Of a DNA stretch of 64,000 bases, positions 32,483-42,368 are shown piece by piece (positions within the stretch are counted from its first letter, which is position 1; every line of letters begins with the position of its first letter). Source of the stretch: an uncultured Subdoligranulum sp. (GTDB taxonomy: Bacteria; Bacillota; Clostridia; Oscillospirales; Ruminococcaceae); contig NZ_OZ007030.1 of NCBI RefSeq assembly GCF_963931595.1, forward strand, positions 2,224,481-2,288,480, in the 5' to 3' direction. The notes under the pieces are model-generated. The model ran no database searches. It saw only the letters and a list, made by a program, of their open reading frames with translations, and was not told the origin of the DNA. The position numbers and the translations under genes were made by a program.

Positions 32483-34873
32483 TCAGGTGGAAAGGGGCCA
32501 GTTGATCTCCTCGGTGTGTTCGCCCTCCCGGGCCCTGACGGTGAGGGTACCGCCCTCCCCCGCCCGGATGACGGCCTGGGAGCGGCCCTGCCAGGTGGTG
32601 AACCGGCCGGAGAGATAGCTCTCCCCGGTGCAGGGATTGGCACTGCCAAAGCCCAGCAGCCGGCCGCCCTCCACCTCCACCGACAGGGTGACATCCTGAT
32701 TGCCGTCCACCACGCCGTTCTCGCCCCGGCGGTCGATGTTCAGGTAGACCAGGCCGCCGGTCCGGGGCGTTTCCTCGGGGGTGAGGACCGTGCGGATGGC
32801 ACCCTCGGCAGAGTGCAGGGCGGTGCGGCCCAGCACGGCACCATCGGCGTCATAGATCACCGCCTCCAGCGTGCCGGGCTGGTAGGTCACTTCAAAGAGC
32901 GCCTTGTACGCTTCCAGGGGCTGTGTACCCAGCGAACGGCCGTTGAGCAGCAGCTCCGCCCGGGCGCCCCGGGCATAGACCTCGGCGATGGTCTTCTGGC
33001 CCTCGCAGCCCCGCCAGGACCATCGGGGAATGGCGTTGGTGCCCCGCCAGATGGACTTGATCAGCTGGTCCTGGGGCTGGTTCACCGGGCGCACCGCCAG
33101 CGCCGGCGGGGCGTCCTCCTCCCAGACGACGCGGGCGTAGAGGGCCTCGCCGTCCGGGTCGCCCAGAATGCTGATGACACCCGCGCCGCCCAGCAGCCAG
33201 GGGCAGGGCTTGTTGAACGCCATGGCGTCGGGCCGGCAGGACCAGCCGCCCAGGCCGGCCTCCCCCAGGTAGTCCCAGGCGGTCCACATGAAATCGCCCA
33301 CCAGGTAGGGGTACTGCCGCACCATCTGCCAGTTCTGATAGATCTCGTGGGGGAAGGTCTCGCTGCCCAGGATCACCCGGTCGGGATGCTTTTCCCCCTC
33401 CAGCGGGTAGCGGCCCGAGGCATAGTTGTAGCCTGCAATGTCCAGCAGGTCCAGCGCCGGACTGATGGCCCGGTCGGCCTCGTCGCTGTCGGCGGCGTGG
33501 TTCATGCCGGTGCCCACCTGCTGGATCATCTGGTTGAAGAGGGTGCTGTTCATCTCTGTGGGCATCTGGGGCGCCGGGGCGTCCTGCTCCCCCGCCATGG
33601 AACCGGCGTTATCCTGGTTCAGGCCGCCCTCCTCATTGTAAAGGAGCTGTCCCTTGGCCGCGTTGGCCAGAATGGTCAGGTTGAAGCCCCCCGTGACCGG
33701 CCGGGTGGGATCCAGCCGGTGGAGCAGTTCCACCATGGCCTTCTCCTGGGCCAGGCCCTGCTCCGACGCCGGCTCCGACACCTCGTTGCCGATGGAGTAG
33801 AGCACCACACCGGGATGGTTGTAATCCCGCTCCACCAGGGTGGTCAGGTCCTCCTGCCAATGCTCCGGGAAAAATTCAGCGTAGTCATACTTGTTCTTGT
33901 GGCGGTACCACATGTCCCAGCTTTCATCCATCACATACATGCCCAGGGTGTCGCAGGCTTCCAGCATGGCCCGGGAGCAGGGATTGTGGGCCGAACGTAT
34001 GGCGTTAAAGCCCGCCTCCTTCATGATGCGCACCCGGCGCCACTCGGCCTCCTCATAGGCACAGGCGCCCAGCAGGCCGTTGTCGTGATGGAGGCAGCCG
34101 CCCTTGAGCAGCGTCCGCTGCCCGTTGACGAAGAACCCTTCGGCCGACCAGGACAGCATCCGCAGTCCGAAGGTGACTTCCTGGCGGTCCAGCACAGCGC
34201 CGTCCTCCTCTAGCGTCACCCGGCAGCGGTAGAGGTTGGGCTGCCCGGCACTCCACAGACGGGCATCGGGCACCGTCAGTTCCACCCTGTCGCCCCGGCC
34301 GGCAGCCACCACGGTCTGTCCGTCCAGGATCTCCACCCGGGCCTGGCCCCGCTGGTGGGCCACCGTGACCTCCACCCGGGCCGGGTCCAGGCCCAGCGTT
34401 GTCACCTTCACGCCGTGGAGCGGCAGCCCGCCAGGTTCCAGCACCCAGAGCCACACCGGCCGGTACAGCCCCGCGCCGGTGTACCAGCGGCTGTTGGGCT
34501 GGCGGCTGTTGTCCGCCTCCACGCAGAGGGTGTTCTCCCCCTCCCGCAGCAAGGACGTGATGCAGACTTCGGTGGTGGTGTAGCCGTTGGTCACCCGGGC
34601 GGCTTCCCGGCCGTTGACCGTGACTTCCGCGGTCTGATACACACCCTCCAGCTGCAGCCAGATCTCCTTGCCGGCCCAGTCGGGGGACCAGGCAAAGGTT
34701 TTCTCGTAATGGTAGCGGCCGCCCGCGAAGTAGGCCCCGGCGCTCTGGCTGGGATTCTCCTGACAGCGGGGTTCCTCCAGCATGGCGTCATGGGGCAGGT
34801 CCAGCGTGCGGACCTGTTCAGGGCAGTCCTGCCGGAAAAATTGCCAGTTTTTGTTCCAATCCAGTCGTTTCAT
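32483..34873 (-). CDS. Beta-galactosidase, glycoside hydrolase family 2
   Basis: A 796-residue GH2 enzyme without signal peptide. The jelly-roll sugar-binding domain (about 1-145, including NSRWYTGAGLYRPVW), an Ig-like domain and the TIM barrel with acid/base Glu364 (SIGNEVSEP) and nucleophile Glu505 (LGSETFPHE) are clear. A DUF4982-type domain (from about 600, EVYARGARAELLLNG) and a final Ig-like domain follow. It would hydrolyse imported beta-galactosides, or related beta-glycosides, in the cytoplasm. It lies 18 bases downstream of a GPH symporter gene, with an AraC regulator beyond. Confidence 0.9.
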   Translation of the reverse strand: MKRLDWNKNWQFFRQDCPEQVRTLDLPHDAMLEEPRCQENPSQSAGAYFAGGRYHYEKTFAWSPDWAGKEIWLQLEGVYQTAEVTVNGREAARVTNGYTTTEVCITSLLREGENTLCVEADNSRQPNSRWYTGAGLYRPVWLWVLEPGGLPLHGVKVTTLGLDPARVEVTVAHQRGQARVEILDGQTVVAAGRGDRVELTVPDARLWSAGQPNLYRCRVTLEEDGAVLDRQEVTFGLRMLSWSAEGFFVNGQRTLLKGGCLHHDNGLLGACAYEEAEWRRVRIMKEAGFNAIRSAHNPCSRAMLEACDTLGMYVMDESWDMWYRHKNKYDYAEFFPEHWQEDLTTLVERDYNHPGVVLYSIGNEVSEPASEQGLAQEKAMVELLHRLDPTRPVTGGFNLTILANAAKGQLLYNEEGGLNQDNAGSMAGEQDAPAPQMPTEMNSTLFNQMIQQVGTGMNHAADSDEADRAISPALDLLDIAGYNYASGRYPLEGEKHPDRVILGSETFPHEIYQNWQMVRQYPYLVGDFMWTAWDYLGEAGLGGWSCRPDAMAFNKPCPWLLGGAGVISILGDPDGEALYARVVWEEDAPPALAVRPVNQPQDQLIKSIWRGTNAIPRWSWRGCEGQKTIAEVYARGARAELLLNGRSLGTQPLEAYKALFEVTYQPGTLEAVIYDADGAVLGRTALHSAEGAIRTVLTPEETPRTGGLVYLNIDRRGENGVVDGNQDVTLSVEVEGGRLLGFGSANPCTGESYLSGRFTTWQGRSQAVIRAGEGGTLTVRAREGEHTEEINWPLST

Positions 34874-34891
34874 ACAAAGTTCCTCCCTTTG

Positions 34892-36259
34892 TCACACGGT
34901 GGCGGAGAGTTTGCGGTTTTCCTCCACCACTTTCATCCGCCACAGGCAGACCGCCATGAGCACCACCATAATGAAGGGCAGGCCGGCGTAACAGAATTTG
35001 ATCATCGAGACGGCGGAGCCCGGCTGAGTGGCGGCACCGTTGACGTAGCCCGCGAAGCTCATCAGCCAGCCGGCCACCGCAGCGCCCAGGCCGGAGCCCA
35101 CCTTCATGCCGATGGAGGAGCAGCTGAACATCATGCCTTCCACGTGGGTGTGGGTCTTGAGGTAGGCGTTCTGGCCCACCTCCGCCACCAGGGCGTTGAT
35201 GCTGCCCATCAGGGGCGCCATGATCACGCTGCGCACAAAGCTCAGGGCCACCAGCACCATCAGGTTGCCGGCGTAGGCGAAGGGAATGAGCATCAGGCAG
35301 AGCAGGGCGTTGATCAGGTAGGAGACCAGGTTGACCCGGTACATGCCGAACCGCTTGACCAGGATGGGGTTGGCGATGAGGCCGACAATCATGACGAAGG
35401 AGCTCAGGGAGGTCAGGCCCATCAGCGACAGGTCGCCGATGACATAGGTGAAATAGAAGGTGCCCACGTTGCTGGCCAGGCCGGTGTTGCAGTAGAGCAG
35501 CAGATAGATGGCCAGCAGCAGAAGATAGTACTTGTTGGTGAGGATGATCTTAAGAGCGGTGAAGAAGTTTTCCTTCTTTTCGGGCTGGGTTTCAGTGGCC
35601 TGCGGGGCGGCGGGTTCCTCCTCCACGGGCGGCAGCTCCTTGCAGGAGAGGGAGGCCAGCGAGTTGAAGACGAGCAGCACCACGGCGAAGAGGATGGCCA
35701 CGTTGCGCCAGGCGGCCAGGTCGCCGCCCATCTGTTCCACCAGCACGGCGGTGATGGACATGACCAGCACCGAGGCTACTACGGCAAAAATGTACCGGTA
35801 GGTGCCCAGGGAGACCCGCTCGGAATCGTTGCGGGTGATATAGGCGGTCATGGCGGCGTAGGAAATGTTGTTGGCGGTGTAGAACAGCGCGTTGGCCGCG
35901 GTGTAGAAGACGAAGAAGAAGGCGTACTTGCCCACCTCCGGCAGGGAGGCCGGGATGGCAAAGCAGAAGATCAGGCTCAATGCCAGCGGGAAGGCCGAGA
36001 AGAACATCCAGGGCCGGGCCTTGCCCATCCTGGTGTTGGTTTTATCGATGAGTCGTCCGAAAAACACATCGGTGATGCCGTCCAGCAGCTTGCTGACCGC
36101 CATCAGGGTGCCCACGATGCCCACATCCAGCCCCACGTAGTTGCCAAGGTAGAGCATGGCAAAGGACGTTAAGAGCATGTAGAAGAAGTTGGACCCGAAA
36201 TCCCCGGATCCGTAGGCGACCTTCTGCCAGAAGGTCAGGTAGGTTTTTTGTTTTTCCAT
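34892..36259 (-). CDS. GPH family sugar:cation symporter (MelB/LacS-like)
   Basis: A 455-residue, 12-helix MFS transporter of the glycoside-pentoside-hexuronide group. The N-terminal VAYGSGDFGSNFFY and the DGITDVFFGRLIDKTNTRMGKARPW loop are diagnostic; the Asp residues in helix 2 form the cation site in MelB. It imports a glycoside with Na+ or H+. It is the promoter-proximal gene of the symporter/beta-galactosidase operon, with an AAAGGAGG site before ATG 36259, and diverges from an AraC regulator. Confidence 0.9.
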   Translation of the reverse strand: MEKQKTYLTFWQKVAYGSGDFGSNFFYMLLTSFAMLYLGNYVGLDVGIVGTLMAVSKLLDGITDVFFGRLIDKTNTRMGKARPWMFFSAFPLALSLIFCFAIPASLPEVGKYAFFFVFYTAANALFYTANNISYAAMTAYITRNDSERVSLGTYRYIFAVVASVLVMSITAVLVEQMGGDLAAWRNVAILFAVVLLVFNSLASLSCKELPPVEEEPAAPQATETQPEKKENFFTALKIILTNKYYLLLLAIYLLLYCNTGLASNVGTFYFTYVIGDLSLMGLTSLSSFVMIVGLIANPILVKRFGMYRVNLVSYLINALLCLMLIPFAYAGNLMVLVALSFVRSVIMAPLMGSINALVAEVGQNAYLKTHTHVEGMMFSCSSIGMKVGSGLGAAVAGWLMSFAGYVNGAATQPGSAVSMIKFCYAGLPFIMVVLMAVCLWRMKVVEENRKLSATV

Positions 36260-36338
36260 GGTGCAGTTTTCCTCCTTTGGGCCGATATACTCGGTGTTCC
36301 GATACTTTTATCTTAGGCCCAACCGGTCCAAAAGGGTA

Positions 36339-36367
36339 TGGCAAAAAGCTTCCCGCCATGGTATAAT
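36339..36367 (+). promoter_or_regulatory. Promoter of the AraC-type regulator gene
   Basis: TATAAT (36362-36367) with TGGCAA (36339-36344) at 17-nt spacing; the weak -35 suggests activator dependence. Confidence 0.55.
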
Positions 36368-36414
36368 TCCTAACAAATACGGACCTGTCCCGTCAGAAGG
36401 AGGCGTTTTCCGCC

Positions 36415-37527
36415 ATGGAATCCATCCCGAACCCTGCCGCTTACCAGGGGGAATCGGTGGTCACCCTGCGCACCGGCTACCAGAGCCGTGTCATCCAGGG
36501 CCGCCGCCAGGAGCTCAGCCACGTGCCCGACCTGATCTTCGAGACTTTCCACCCCGATGATCCCGAACATATGTTTTTCTACTCCCAGTACTACGCCGAG
36601 GATGTCTCCCACGCCTCGATGAACTACGACCAGGCAGTGGAGGTGCTGTTCTCCCGTCCGCTGCACCAGCACGATTACTTCGAGTTCCTCTATGTGATCC
36701 GGGGCCAGATGTACCAGTGGATCGAAAACCAGCGCCACCTCTACCCCCAGGGCAGTCTGTGCCTGCTCAACCGCAACATCCGCCACCAGGAGGAATTCTC
36801 CACCGACTTCTACACCGCCTTCCTCGCCCTGCCGGTGTCGCTGGTGCGCCGTATGCTGGCCGACCGGGAAACCTACTTTTTCCCCTGCGAGTCGGGCGCG
36901 GCGGACTCGCTGTGCCTGCGGTTCTTCCAGGAGAACAGCCGGTCGGACAGCACCGCCCTGATGGAGTACATCGACTTCATCCCCGACCCGGACAAACCCG
37001 CCGTGCAGCAGACCATGCACAGCCTGTTCCAGGATCTGGTGGCCCAGTACATCGCGCCCCGGGTGGGGTCCACTTACCAGATCATGGGCCTGCTGATGCA
37101 GATCTTCCACCAGCTTTCCCTGCCTGACCAGTACAGCAACACCGCCCTGAAGCTGGCCCCCGACCCGGAACTGCAGCTGTTCGACAGCATCTCCGCCATG
37201 CTGCGGCTGCACTCGGGGCGGATCTCCCGCAGCGAACTGGCCCAGGCCCTGAACTACAGCGGCCACTACCTGAACCGGGTGGTGAAGCGGCACACCGGGC
37301 TGAGCCTGCAGCAGTACGGCATGCAGTTTGCCATGCAGGCCGCCGCCGGCATGCTGTGCTACACCGACCGCAAGGTGGAGGAGATCTGCGAATACCTGCA
37401 CTTTTCCAACCAGACCCAGTTTTACCGGCAGTTCCAGGACCGCTACGGGCTGACGCCCCGCCAGTACCGCCAGGCCTGCCGGCAGGGCAGCCGCACCGCT
37501 CCCGCCCCGGGCAGCGCCCTGCCCTGA
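36415..37527 (+). CDS. AraC family transcriptional regulator
   Basis: A 370-residue regulator with an N-terminal cupin-like sensing domain (HQHDYEFLYVIRG-type motif: HQHDYFEFLYVIRGQM) and a C-terminal AraC double helix-turn-helix (SRSELAQALNYSGHYLNRVVKRHTG split around residue 280, ending FYRQFQDRYGLTPRQYR). Divergent orientation from the symporter/beta-galactosidase genes points to sugar-induced activation of that operon (inference). An AGAAGGAGG site precedes ATG 36415. Confidence 0.85.
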   Translation: MESIPNPAAYQGESVVTLRTGYQSRVIQGRRQELSHVPDLIFETFHPDDPEHMFFYSQYYAEDVSHASMNYDQAVEVLFSRPLHQHDYFEFLYVIRGQMYQWIENQRHLYPQGSLCLLNRNIRHQEEFSTDFYTAFLALPVSLVRRMLADRETYFFPCESGAADSLCLRFFQENSRSDSTALMEYIDFIPDPDKPAVQQTMHSLFQDLVAQYIAPRVGSTYQIMGLLMQIFHQLSLPDQYSNTALKLAPDPELQLFDSISAMLRLHSGRISRSELAQALNYSGHYLNRVVKRHTGLSLQQYGMQFAMQAAAGMLCYTDRKVEEICEYLHFSNQTQFYRQFQDRYGLTPRQYRQACRQGSRTAPAPGSALP

Positions 37528-37536
37528 CCCCCAAAC

Positions 37537-37596
37537 AAAAAGGCAGCCCGCCGCGGCGGGGATGCCGGAAAACATCCCGCCGGGGCAAGGCTGCCG
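37537..37596 (-). terminator. Terminator of the PocR-AraC gene
   Basis: A long hairpin with outer arms GGCAGCC/GGCTGCC and inner CGGCGGGGATG/CATCCCGCCG. On the minus strand it is followed by TTTTTGTTT. Confidence 0.75.
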
Positions 37597-37698
37597 CAGC
37601 GATGAAACGCGCAACAAAATCGAACAAAAATCCAATTCTCCGAACATTCATGACTATCCTGAGCCGTGGGTCCGGATGTATGATAGAGAAAGAATGGG

Positions 37699-38547
37699 TT
37701 ATGTCTCCGGTCCGCCGAACTGACGGCGGTAGGCCTGGGGGGTAAAACCCGTCTGTTTGCGGAAGACACGGAAGAAATAGTTGTAGTCCGCGATGCCGAT
37801 CCGCTGGCAGATTTCGCTGTTAGTCAGCTTGGTGGTAGTCAGCAGCTGCATGGCCGACTGGATGCGCAGCCGCCGCACATACTCGTGGATGCCGCAGCCG
37901 TAGGTCTGCTTGGACAGCTCGTAGAGCGCCGTGCGGCCCATGCCCAGCGCGGTACAGATCCGCTCGCTGGAAAGGTCCTCCGCCAGGTGCTCCGACACGT
38001 AGTGGGTGAGCCGCTCCTGCATGCTGCCGGGCACCAGCCGGGCCATCCGGGCCTGGCACAGCGCCCGGGCCGAGAAGGACAACAGATCCCCCGCCGCCCG
38101 CAGCACCCGGTAGGGGGTGCGGGGCAGCTGCCCGTAGGCTTCCCGCAGGGCGGTTTCCCCGATGCCGTAGGGCCGGCAGAGTTCCAGCACCCGCCGCCAC
38201 TCCGCTTCCTCGTCGGCGCCCTGCACGATGTGGCTCAGCAGCAGATACCCCACCACCACGCCGTCCACCTGGATGGGGGTGATGGCCTCGATGAGCCCCG
38301 CATGGCAGGGATAGATCAGCGTCTTGCGCTCCCGCTGGGCCTGACGGCAGGCCTTCTGGTCGCACAGACGGCACCCCTGGGTGCCCTCCGGCGTGGACCG
38401 CACCAGCCGGCAGAAAGCCGGCAGCTCGGCGGGATAGGACAGAATGTCCATGCCCCACTCGTCAAACACCACGGTGCGCAGTCCTGTCAGCTCGTAAAAA
38501 TCCTGCAGCAGGACCAACAATTCCTTTTTGTCGAAGATGGCTCGCAC
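37699..38547 (-). CDS. PocR-domain AraC family regulator
   Basis: A 282-residue regulator. The N-terminal half is a PocR-type sensory domain with Cys59, Cys62 and Cys67 in [10 protein letters not shown]. The C-terminal AraC domain ends [25 protein letters not shown]. There is no ATG; GTG 38547 is preceded at proper distance by GGGAGGAG, and the residues before it are not protein-like. It diverges from the FGGY kinase/araD genes and probably controls them. PocR domains bind small hydrocarbon or sugar-like ligands, and its cysteines could hold a metal. Confidence 0.85.
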   Translation of the reverse strand: MRAIFDKKELLVLLQDFYELTGLRTVVFDEWGMDILSYPAELPAFCRLVRSTPEGTQGCRLCDQKACRQAQRERKTLIYPCHAGLIEAITPIQVDGVVVGYLLLSHIVQGADEEAEWRRVLELCRPYGIGETALREAYGQLPRTPYRVLRAAGDLLSFSARALCQARMARLVPGSMQERLTHYVSEHLAEDLSSERICTALGMGRTALYELSKQTYGCGIHEYVRRLRIQSAMQLLTTTKLTNSEICQRIGIADYNYFFRVFRKQTGFTPQAYRRQFGGPET

Positions 38548-38584
38548 GTTCCGCTCCTCCCGTTCTTCCTTTTCCCTTTCCTGT

Positions 38585-38613
38585 ATTGTAAATGGCGCCT
38601 GCGGCGCTGTCAA
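38585..38613 (-). promoter_or_regulatory. Promoter of the PocR-AraC gene
   Basis: Minus strand consensus TTGACA (38613-38608), 17-nt spacer, TACAAT (38590-38585). Confidence 0.7.
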
Positions 38614-38649
38614 TCTCCCCACTTCATAAATTTCACAGGCGGTGATCTC

Positions 38650-40233
38650 ATGAACAAATTTGAACAAAAATCCACTGCATTGGGCATTGAGCTGGGCTCT
38701 ACCCGCATCAAGGCCGTTCTGGCCGGTCCCGACGGCTCGGTGCTGGCCAGCGGCGCCCACGACTGGGAAAACCACTTCGAGGGCGGTTATTGGACCTATC
38801 CCCTGGAGGAGGTCTGGGCCGGCATCCAGGATGCCTACCGCAACCTGGCCGAAGACTACCAGAAAACCTACGGCGAACCGCTGACCACGGTGGGCGCCCT
38901 GGGCGTTTCCGCCATGATGCACGGCTACCTGCCCTTTGACAAGGACGGCCGCCAGCTGGCCCCCTTCCGCACCTGGCGCAACACCACCACCCAGGCCGCA
39001 GCCGAGGCGCTGACCAAGCGGTTCCACTTCAACATTCCCCAGCGCTGGAGCGTGGCCCACCTGTACCAGGCCATCCTCAACGGGGAAAGCCACGTGAAGG
39101 ATATCGCCTTCCTGACCACCCTGGCGGGCTATGTGCACTGGCAGCTCACCGGCGAGAAGGTGCTGGGCATCGGCGATGCCTCCGGCATGTTCCCCATCGA
39201 CAGCCAGACCTGCGACTACGACGCCGCCATGATGACCTCCTTTGACGAGCTGCTGGCCGGGGCGAAGCTGCCCTACCGGCTGGCCGACCTGCTGCCCAAG
39301 GTGCTCTGCGCCGGGCAGGACGCCGGCACGCTGACCGCGGAAGGCGCCAGGATGCTGGATCCCACCGGCACGCTGCAGCCCGGTGTGCCGGTCTGCCCGC
39401 CGGAGGGCGACGCCGGCACCGGCATGGCCGCCACCAACACGGTGGCGGTGCGCACCGGCAACGTGAGTGCCGGCACCTCCATCTTTGCCATGGTGGTGCT
39501 GGAAAAGCCGCTGCAGAACGTCTACCCCGAGATCGACCTGGTCACCACGCCGGACGGCGCCCCGGTGGCCATGGTGCACTGCAACAACTGCACCAGCGAC
39601 CTGAACGCCTGGGTGAACCTGTTCGGCCAGGTGGCAGCGCTGTGCGGGGCGAAAGTACCCGCTTCCCAGCTGTTCCCGCTGCTCTTCAACGCCTCGCTGG
39701 AGGGCGCGCCGGACTGCGGCAACGTGGTGCCGGTGAACTACTATTCCGGCGAGGGCGTGACCCACTTCGACGCGGGCCATCCGCTGCTGCTGCGCACCGC
39801 GGCCAGCGACTTCTCGCTGCCCAACCTGATGCGGGCCCACATCTACTCCGCCATGGCCACCCTGAAGATCGGCCTGGACATCCTGCAGGATGAGAAGGTG
39901 GCTGTGGACCGTCTGCTGGGCCACGGCGGCCTGTTCAAGACCCCCGGCGTCGCCCAGCGGTATCTGGCGGCGGCAGCCCAGGCCCCGGTCACCGTCATGG
40001 AGACCGCCGGCGAGGGCGGCCCCTACGGCATGGCACTGCTGGCCGGTTACCGGCGCGCCGTGCTGGAAGGCTGCACGCTGGACCTGGCGGACTACCTGCA
40101 GCAGAAGATCTTCGCCGACGCCCCCGGCACCACCCTGGAGCCCCGGGCGGAGGATGTGCGCGGCTTCACCGCCTTCCTGGAGCGGTACAAGGCCGCCCTG
40201 CACGCCGAGCGGGCCGCGGTGGAACATTTCTGA
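38650..40233 (+). CDS. FGGY carbohydrate kinase, probable L-ribulokinase
   Basis: A 527-residue FGGY kinase. [18 protein letters not shown] is the N-terminal phosphate-binding motif, MHGYLPFD and [12 protein letters not shown] line the active site, and [17 protein letters not shown] with [17 protein letters not shown] near the C-terminus is the adenosine region. It phosphorylates a ketopentose. Adjacency to araD, plus araA elsewhere in the window and no AraB, supports L-ribulose as substrate; xylulose is the alternative. ATG 38650 lies 102 bases from the divergent PocR-AraC gene. Confidence 0.8.
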   Translation: MNKFEQKSTALGIELGSTRIKAVLAGPDGSVLASGAHDWENHFEGGYWTYPLEEVWAGIQDAYRNLAEDYQKTYGEPLTTVGALGVSAMMHGYLPFDKDGRQLAPFRTWRNTTTQAAAEALTKRFHFNIPQRWSVAHLYQAILNGESHVKDIAFLTTLAGYVHWQLTGEKVLGIGDASGMFPIDSQTCDYDAAMMTSFDELLAGAKLPYRLADLLPKVLCAGQDAGTLTAEGARMLDPTGTLQPGVPVCPPEGDAGTGMAATNTVAVRTGNVSAGTSIFAMVVLEKPLQNVYPEIDLVTTPDGAPVAMVHCNNCTSDLNAWVNLFGQVAALCGAKVPASQLFPLLFNASLEGAPDCGNVVPVNYYSGEGVTHFDAGHPLLLRTAASDFSLPNLMRAHIYSAMATLKIGLDILQDEKVAVDRLLGHGGLFKTPGVAQRYLAAAAQAPVTVMETAGEGGPYGMALLAGYRRAVLEGCTLDLADYLQQKIFADAPGTTLEPRAEDVRGFTAFLERYKAALHAERAAVEHF

Positions 40234-40296
40234 TCCCGCCCGTCACACAAAACACCGTCCGGGCGCGCCCGGACCCCGAAATGAGGTAATCAAACT

Positions 40297-40995
40297 ATGC
40301 TGGAAGAACTGCGCAAACAGGTCTATGAGGCCAATATGGAACTGCCCCGCCGCAACCTCGTGACCTATACCTGGGGCAACGTGTCGGGCATCGACCGGGA
40401 AAAAGGGCTGGTCGTCATCAAGCCCTCCGGCGTGGAATACGACGAGCTGACGCCGGACAACCTGGTGGTGCTGGACCTGGACGGCAACCGGGTGGAGGGT
40501 GACCTGAACCCCTCCAGCGATACCAAGACCCATCTGGAACTGTACAAGGCCTTCCCCACCCTGGGCGGCATCGTGCACACCCACAGCCCCTACGCCGTGG
40601 CCTGGGCCCAGGCCGGGCAGGATATCCCCTGCTACGGCACCACCCACGCCGACTACTTCTACGGCCCCATCCCCTGCGCCCGTCACCTGACCAAGGAGGA
40701 ACTGGACGAGGACTACGAGAAGAACACCGGCAAGATCATCATCGAGACCTTCACCCAGCGCAGCATCGACCCGGTGGCGGTGCCGGGTGTCATCTGCCAT
40801 AGCCACGGCCCCTTCACCTGGGGCAAGGATGCGGCCCAGGCCGTCTACCACGCCGTGGTGCTGGAAGAGGTGGCCAAGATGGCCATTCTGACCCGCCAGG
40901 TGCTCCCCGACGCCGCCCCGGCGCCCCAGTACCTGCAGGACAAGCACTACATGCGCAAGCACGGCCCCAACGCCTACTACGGCCAGAAGAAATAA
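40297..40995 (+). CDS. araD: L-ribulose-5-phosphate 4-epimerase
   Basis: A 232-residue class II aldolase/epimerase family protein. [14 protein letters not shown] and [10 protein letters not shown] bind phosphate; [14 protein letters not shown] supplies the zinc histidines, and the later [12 protein letters not shown] another conserved His. Length and motifs match AraD. It converts L-ribulose 5-phosphate to D-xylulose 5-phosphate, directly after the kinase. ATG 40297 follows a GAGGT site, 63 bases after the kinase gene. Confidence 0.95.
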   Translation: MLEELRKQVYEANMELPRRNLVTYTWGNVSGIDREKGLVVIKPSGVEYDELTPDNLVVLDLDGNRVEGDLNPSSDTKTHLELYKAFPTLGGIVHTHSPYAVAWAQAGQDIPCYGTTHADYFYGPIPCARHLTKEELDEDYEKNTGKIIIETFTQRSIDPVAVPGVICHSHGPFTWGKDAAQAVYHAVVLEEVAKMAILTRQVLPDAAPAPQYLQDKHYMRKHGPNAYYGQKK

Positions 40996-41026
40996 GATTC
41001 TGACGGAATATTGCTCCGTACACGCA

Positions 41027-41067
41027 GCCCCCGGCCGCGGCAGTTTTGCCGCGGCCGGGGGCCTTTG
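41027..41067. terminator. Terminator between araD and sfsA
   Basis: Perfect hairpin with 15-bp arms (CCCCCGGCCGCGGCA and its complement) around GTTT; the T-tract is short (CCTTTG). Confidence 0.75.
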
Positions 41068-41072
41068 TCATT

Positions 41073-41756
41073 TCACAGCCGCACCGGGATGGGACGACGG
41101 ATGGCAAGGCTGCCGGGGGTGACCGCGCACTCCATGGCCAGCACCGTCACACCCGACGCCGCAGCCCGGCGCAGCGCCGCGCCGAAGGCCGGGTGGGTAG
41201 CGTCGTTGGGGGCGAAATCCACCATGCCCTCCATCTGCACCACAAAGCAGACCGCCGCCTCGTACCCTTCCGCCCGGGCGCGGACCAGCTCCTCCAGGTG
41301 CTTGACGCCCCGCAGGGTGGGCGCGTCGGGAAAGCGCACGTGGCCTTCCTCCTCCAGCGTCACACCCTTGACCTCCACGAAGCCCCGCTGCCCGGCGGCA
41401 TCCTCCCAGTAGAAGTCAAACCGGGAATTGCCCCAGGTGGTCTCGGGGCGCAGCAGCGTCAGGCCGGGGCGGAATCCGCCGGCCTGCGCCCACTGGGCAA
41501 ACACCTTGTTGGGCGCCTGGGAATCCAGATTCACCAGCAGCTCCCCTTTTTCCACCGCCACCAGATCGTACCGGGTCTTGCGGGCAGGGTTGTCCCCTTC
41601 GGCCAGATACACCCTTGCCCCCGGCACCAGCAGTTCCCGGCAGCGGCCGGTGTTCTTCACATGGACGGTCTCCTCCTTGCCGTCCAGCAGCACCCGGGCC
41701 ACAAACCGGTTGGGCCGGGCCAGAAATTCCGCCGGGCGCACATGGGCATACTGCAT
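41073..41756 (-). CDS. sfsA: SfsA family protein
   Basis: A 227-residue protein homologous to sugar fermentation stimulation protein A. VRPAEFLARPNRFVARVLLDG, HVKNTGRCRELLVPGARVYL, VNLDSQAPNK and GFVEVKGVTLEEEG are the conserved blocks; the EVK motif resembles a nuclease core. Its function is debated (DNA-binding regulator or nuclease). ATG 41756 is preceded by GGGAGGAAAA. It is monocistronic. Confidence 0.9.
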   Translation of the reverse strand: MQYAHVRPAEFLARPNRFVARVLLDGKEETVHVKNTGRCRELLVPGARVYLAEGDNPARKTRYDLVAVEKGELLVNLDSQAPNKVFAQWAQAGGFRPGLTLLRPETTWGNSRFDFYWEDAAGQRGFVEVKGVTLEEEGHVRFPDAPTLRGVKHLEELVRARAEGYEAAVCFVVQMEGMVDFAPNDATHPAFGAALRRAAASGVTVLAMECAVTPGSLAIRRPIPVRL

Positions 41757-41857
41757 AGCTGTTTTCCTCCCTCTTATCCAGATGGCTTTCATCATACTCT
41801 GTTTTGCTCCGCCGGGCAAGGGGGATTCTGCCGGACGGCAGCCGGGAAAATTTCCTC

Positions 41858-41886
41858 TTGCAAAAACGGAAATTCGGGCTTGTAAT
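41858..41886 (+). promoter_or_regulatory. Promoter of the second marR gene
   Basis: TTGCAA (41858-41863), 17-nt spacer, TGTAAT (41881-41886). The -10 box overlaps the palindrome at 41883-41900. Confidence 0.65.
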
Positions 41887-41900
41887 CCCATTTGGGATTA
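41883..41900. promoter_or_regulatory. Operator-like palindrome
   Basis: TAATCCCA-TT-TGGGATTA, a perfect 18-bp palindrome overlapping the -10 box and 18 bases before ATG 41919, as expected for MarR autorepression. Confidence 0.75.
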
Positions 41901-41918
41901 TCGTTCGGGAGGGATACC

Positions 41919-42368
41919 ATGGAACAGGAAAGCCACGCTTTGCTGGACGCCATCAACCGGGCCATCGTCCAGTTCCGGGGCAACTATTCCCGGTGGGCGG
42001 CGGTCCACGGCATCAGCTACAACGAACTGCTGGTGCTGTACACGCTGCGGGAGCAGGGCTACTGCACCCAGAAGCAGATCTGCGACCGGTATCTGCTGCC
42101 GCGCCAGACCATCAACCATGTGATCGGCGTGCTGCATGCCGGCGGCCTGCTGACCCGGCGCCCCGGCCCCGGGCGGGAGAAGGCCTATGTGCTCACCGAC
42201 GCGGGGCTGGACTACGCCCGGCCCTTCTGGGATTTCCTGGAAGTGGGAGAGGCCGCGGCGCTGCGGCGGCTGGGCAGCGACAAGCTGCGCACGCTGGCCG
42301 CCCTGCTGCAGGAATACGACCGCGCTCTGCAGGAAAGTCTGGAACACCGGGAGGGGAAGCAGCCATGA
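41919..42368 (+). CDS. MarR family transcriptional regulator
   Basis: A 149-residue winged-helix regulator: SYNELLVLYTLREQGYCTQKQI, recognition helix around LPRQTINHVIGVLHAGGLL, wing PGPGREKAYVLTDAG. The ATG at 41919 follows CGGGAGGG. It overlaps the MATE gene by four bases, so regulator and exporter form one autoregulated operon. Confidence 0.9.
   Translation: MEQESHALLDAINRAIVQFRGNYSRWAAVHGISYNELLVLYTLREQGYCTQKQICDRYLLPRQTINHVIGVLHAGGLLTRRPGPGREKAYVLTDAGLDYARPFWDFLEVGEAAALRRLGSDKLRTLAALLQEYDRALQESLEHREGKQP

Noticed and set aside
37699..40227. An 842-codon minus-strand frame covering the PocR-AraC gene and the antisense of the FGGY kinase
   Set aside because: Only 37699-38547 is protein-like; the rest is the mirror frame of the kinase gene. 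GTG 38547 has its own ribosome site and promoter.
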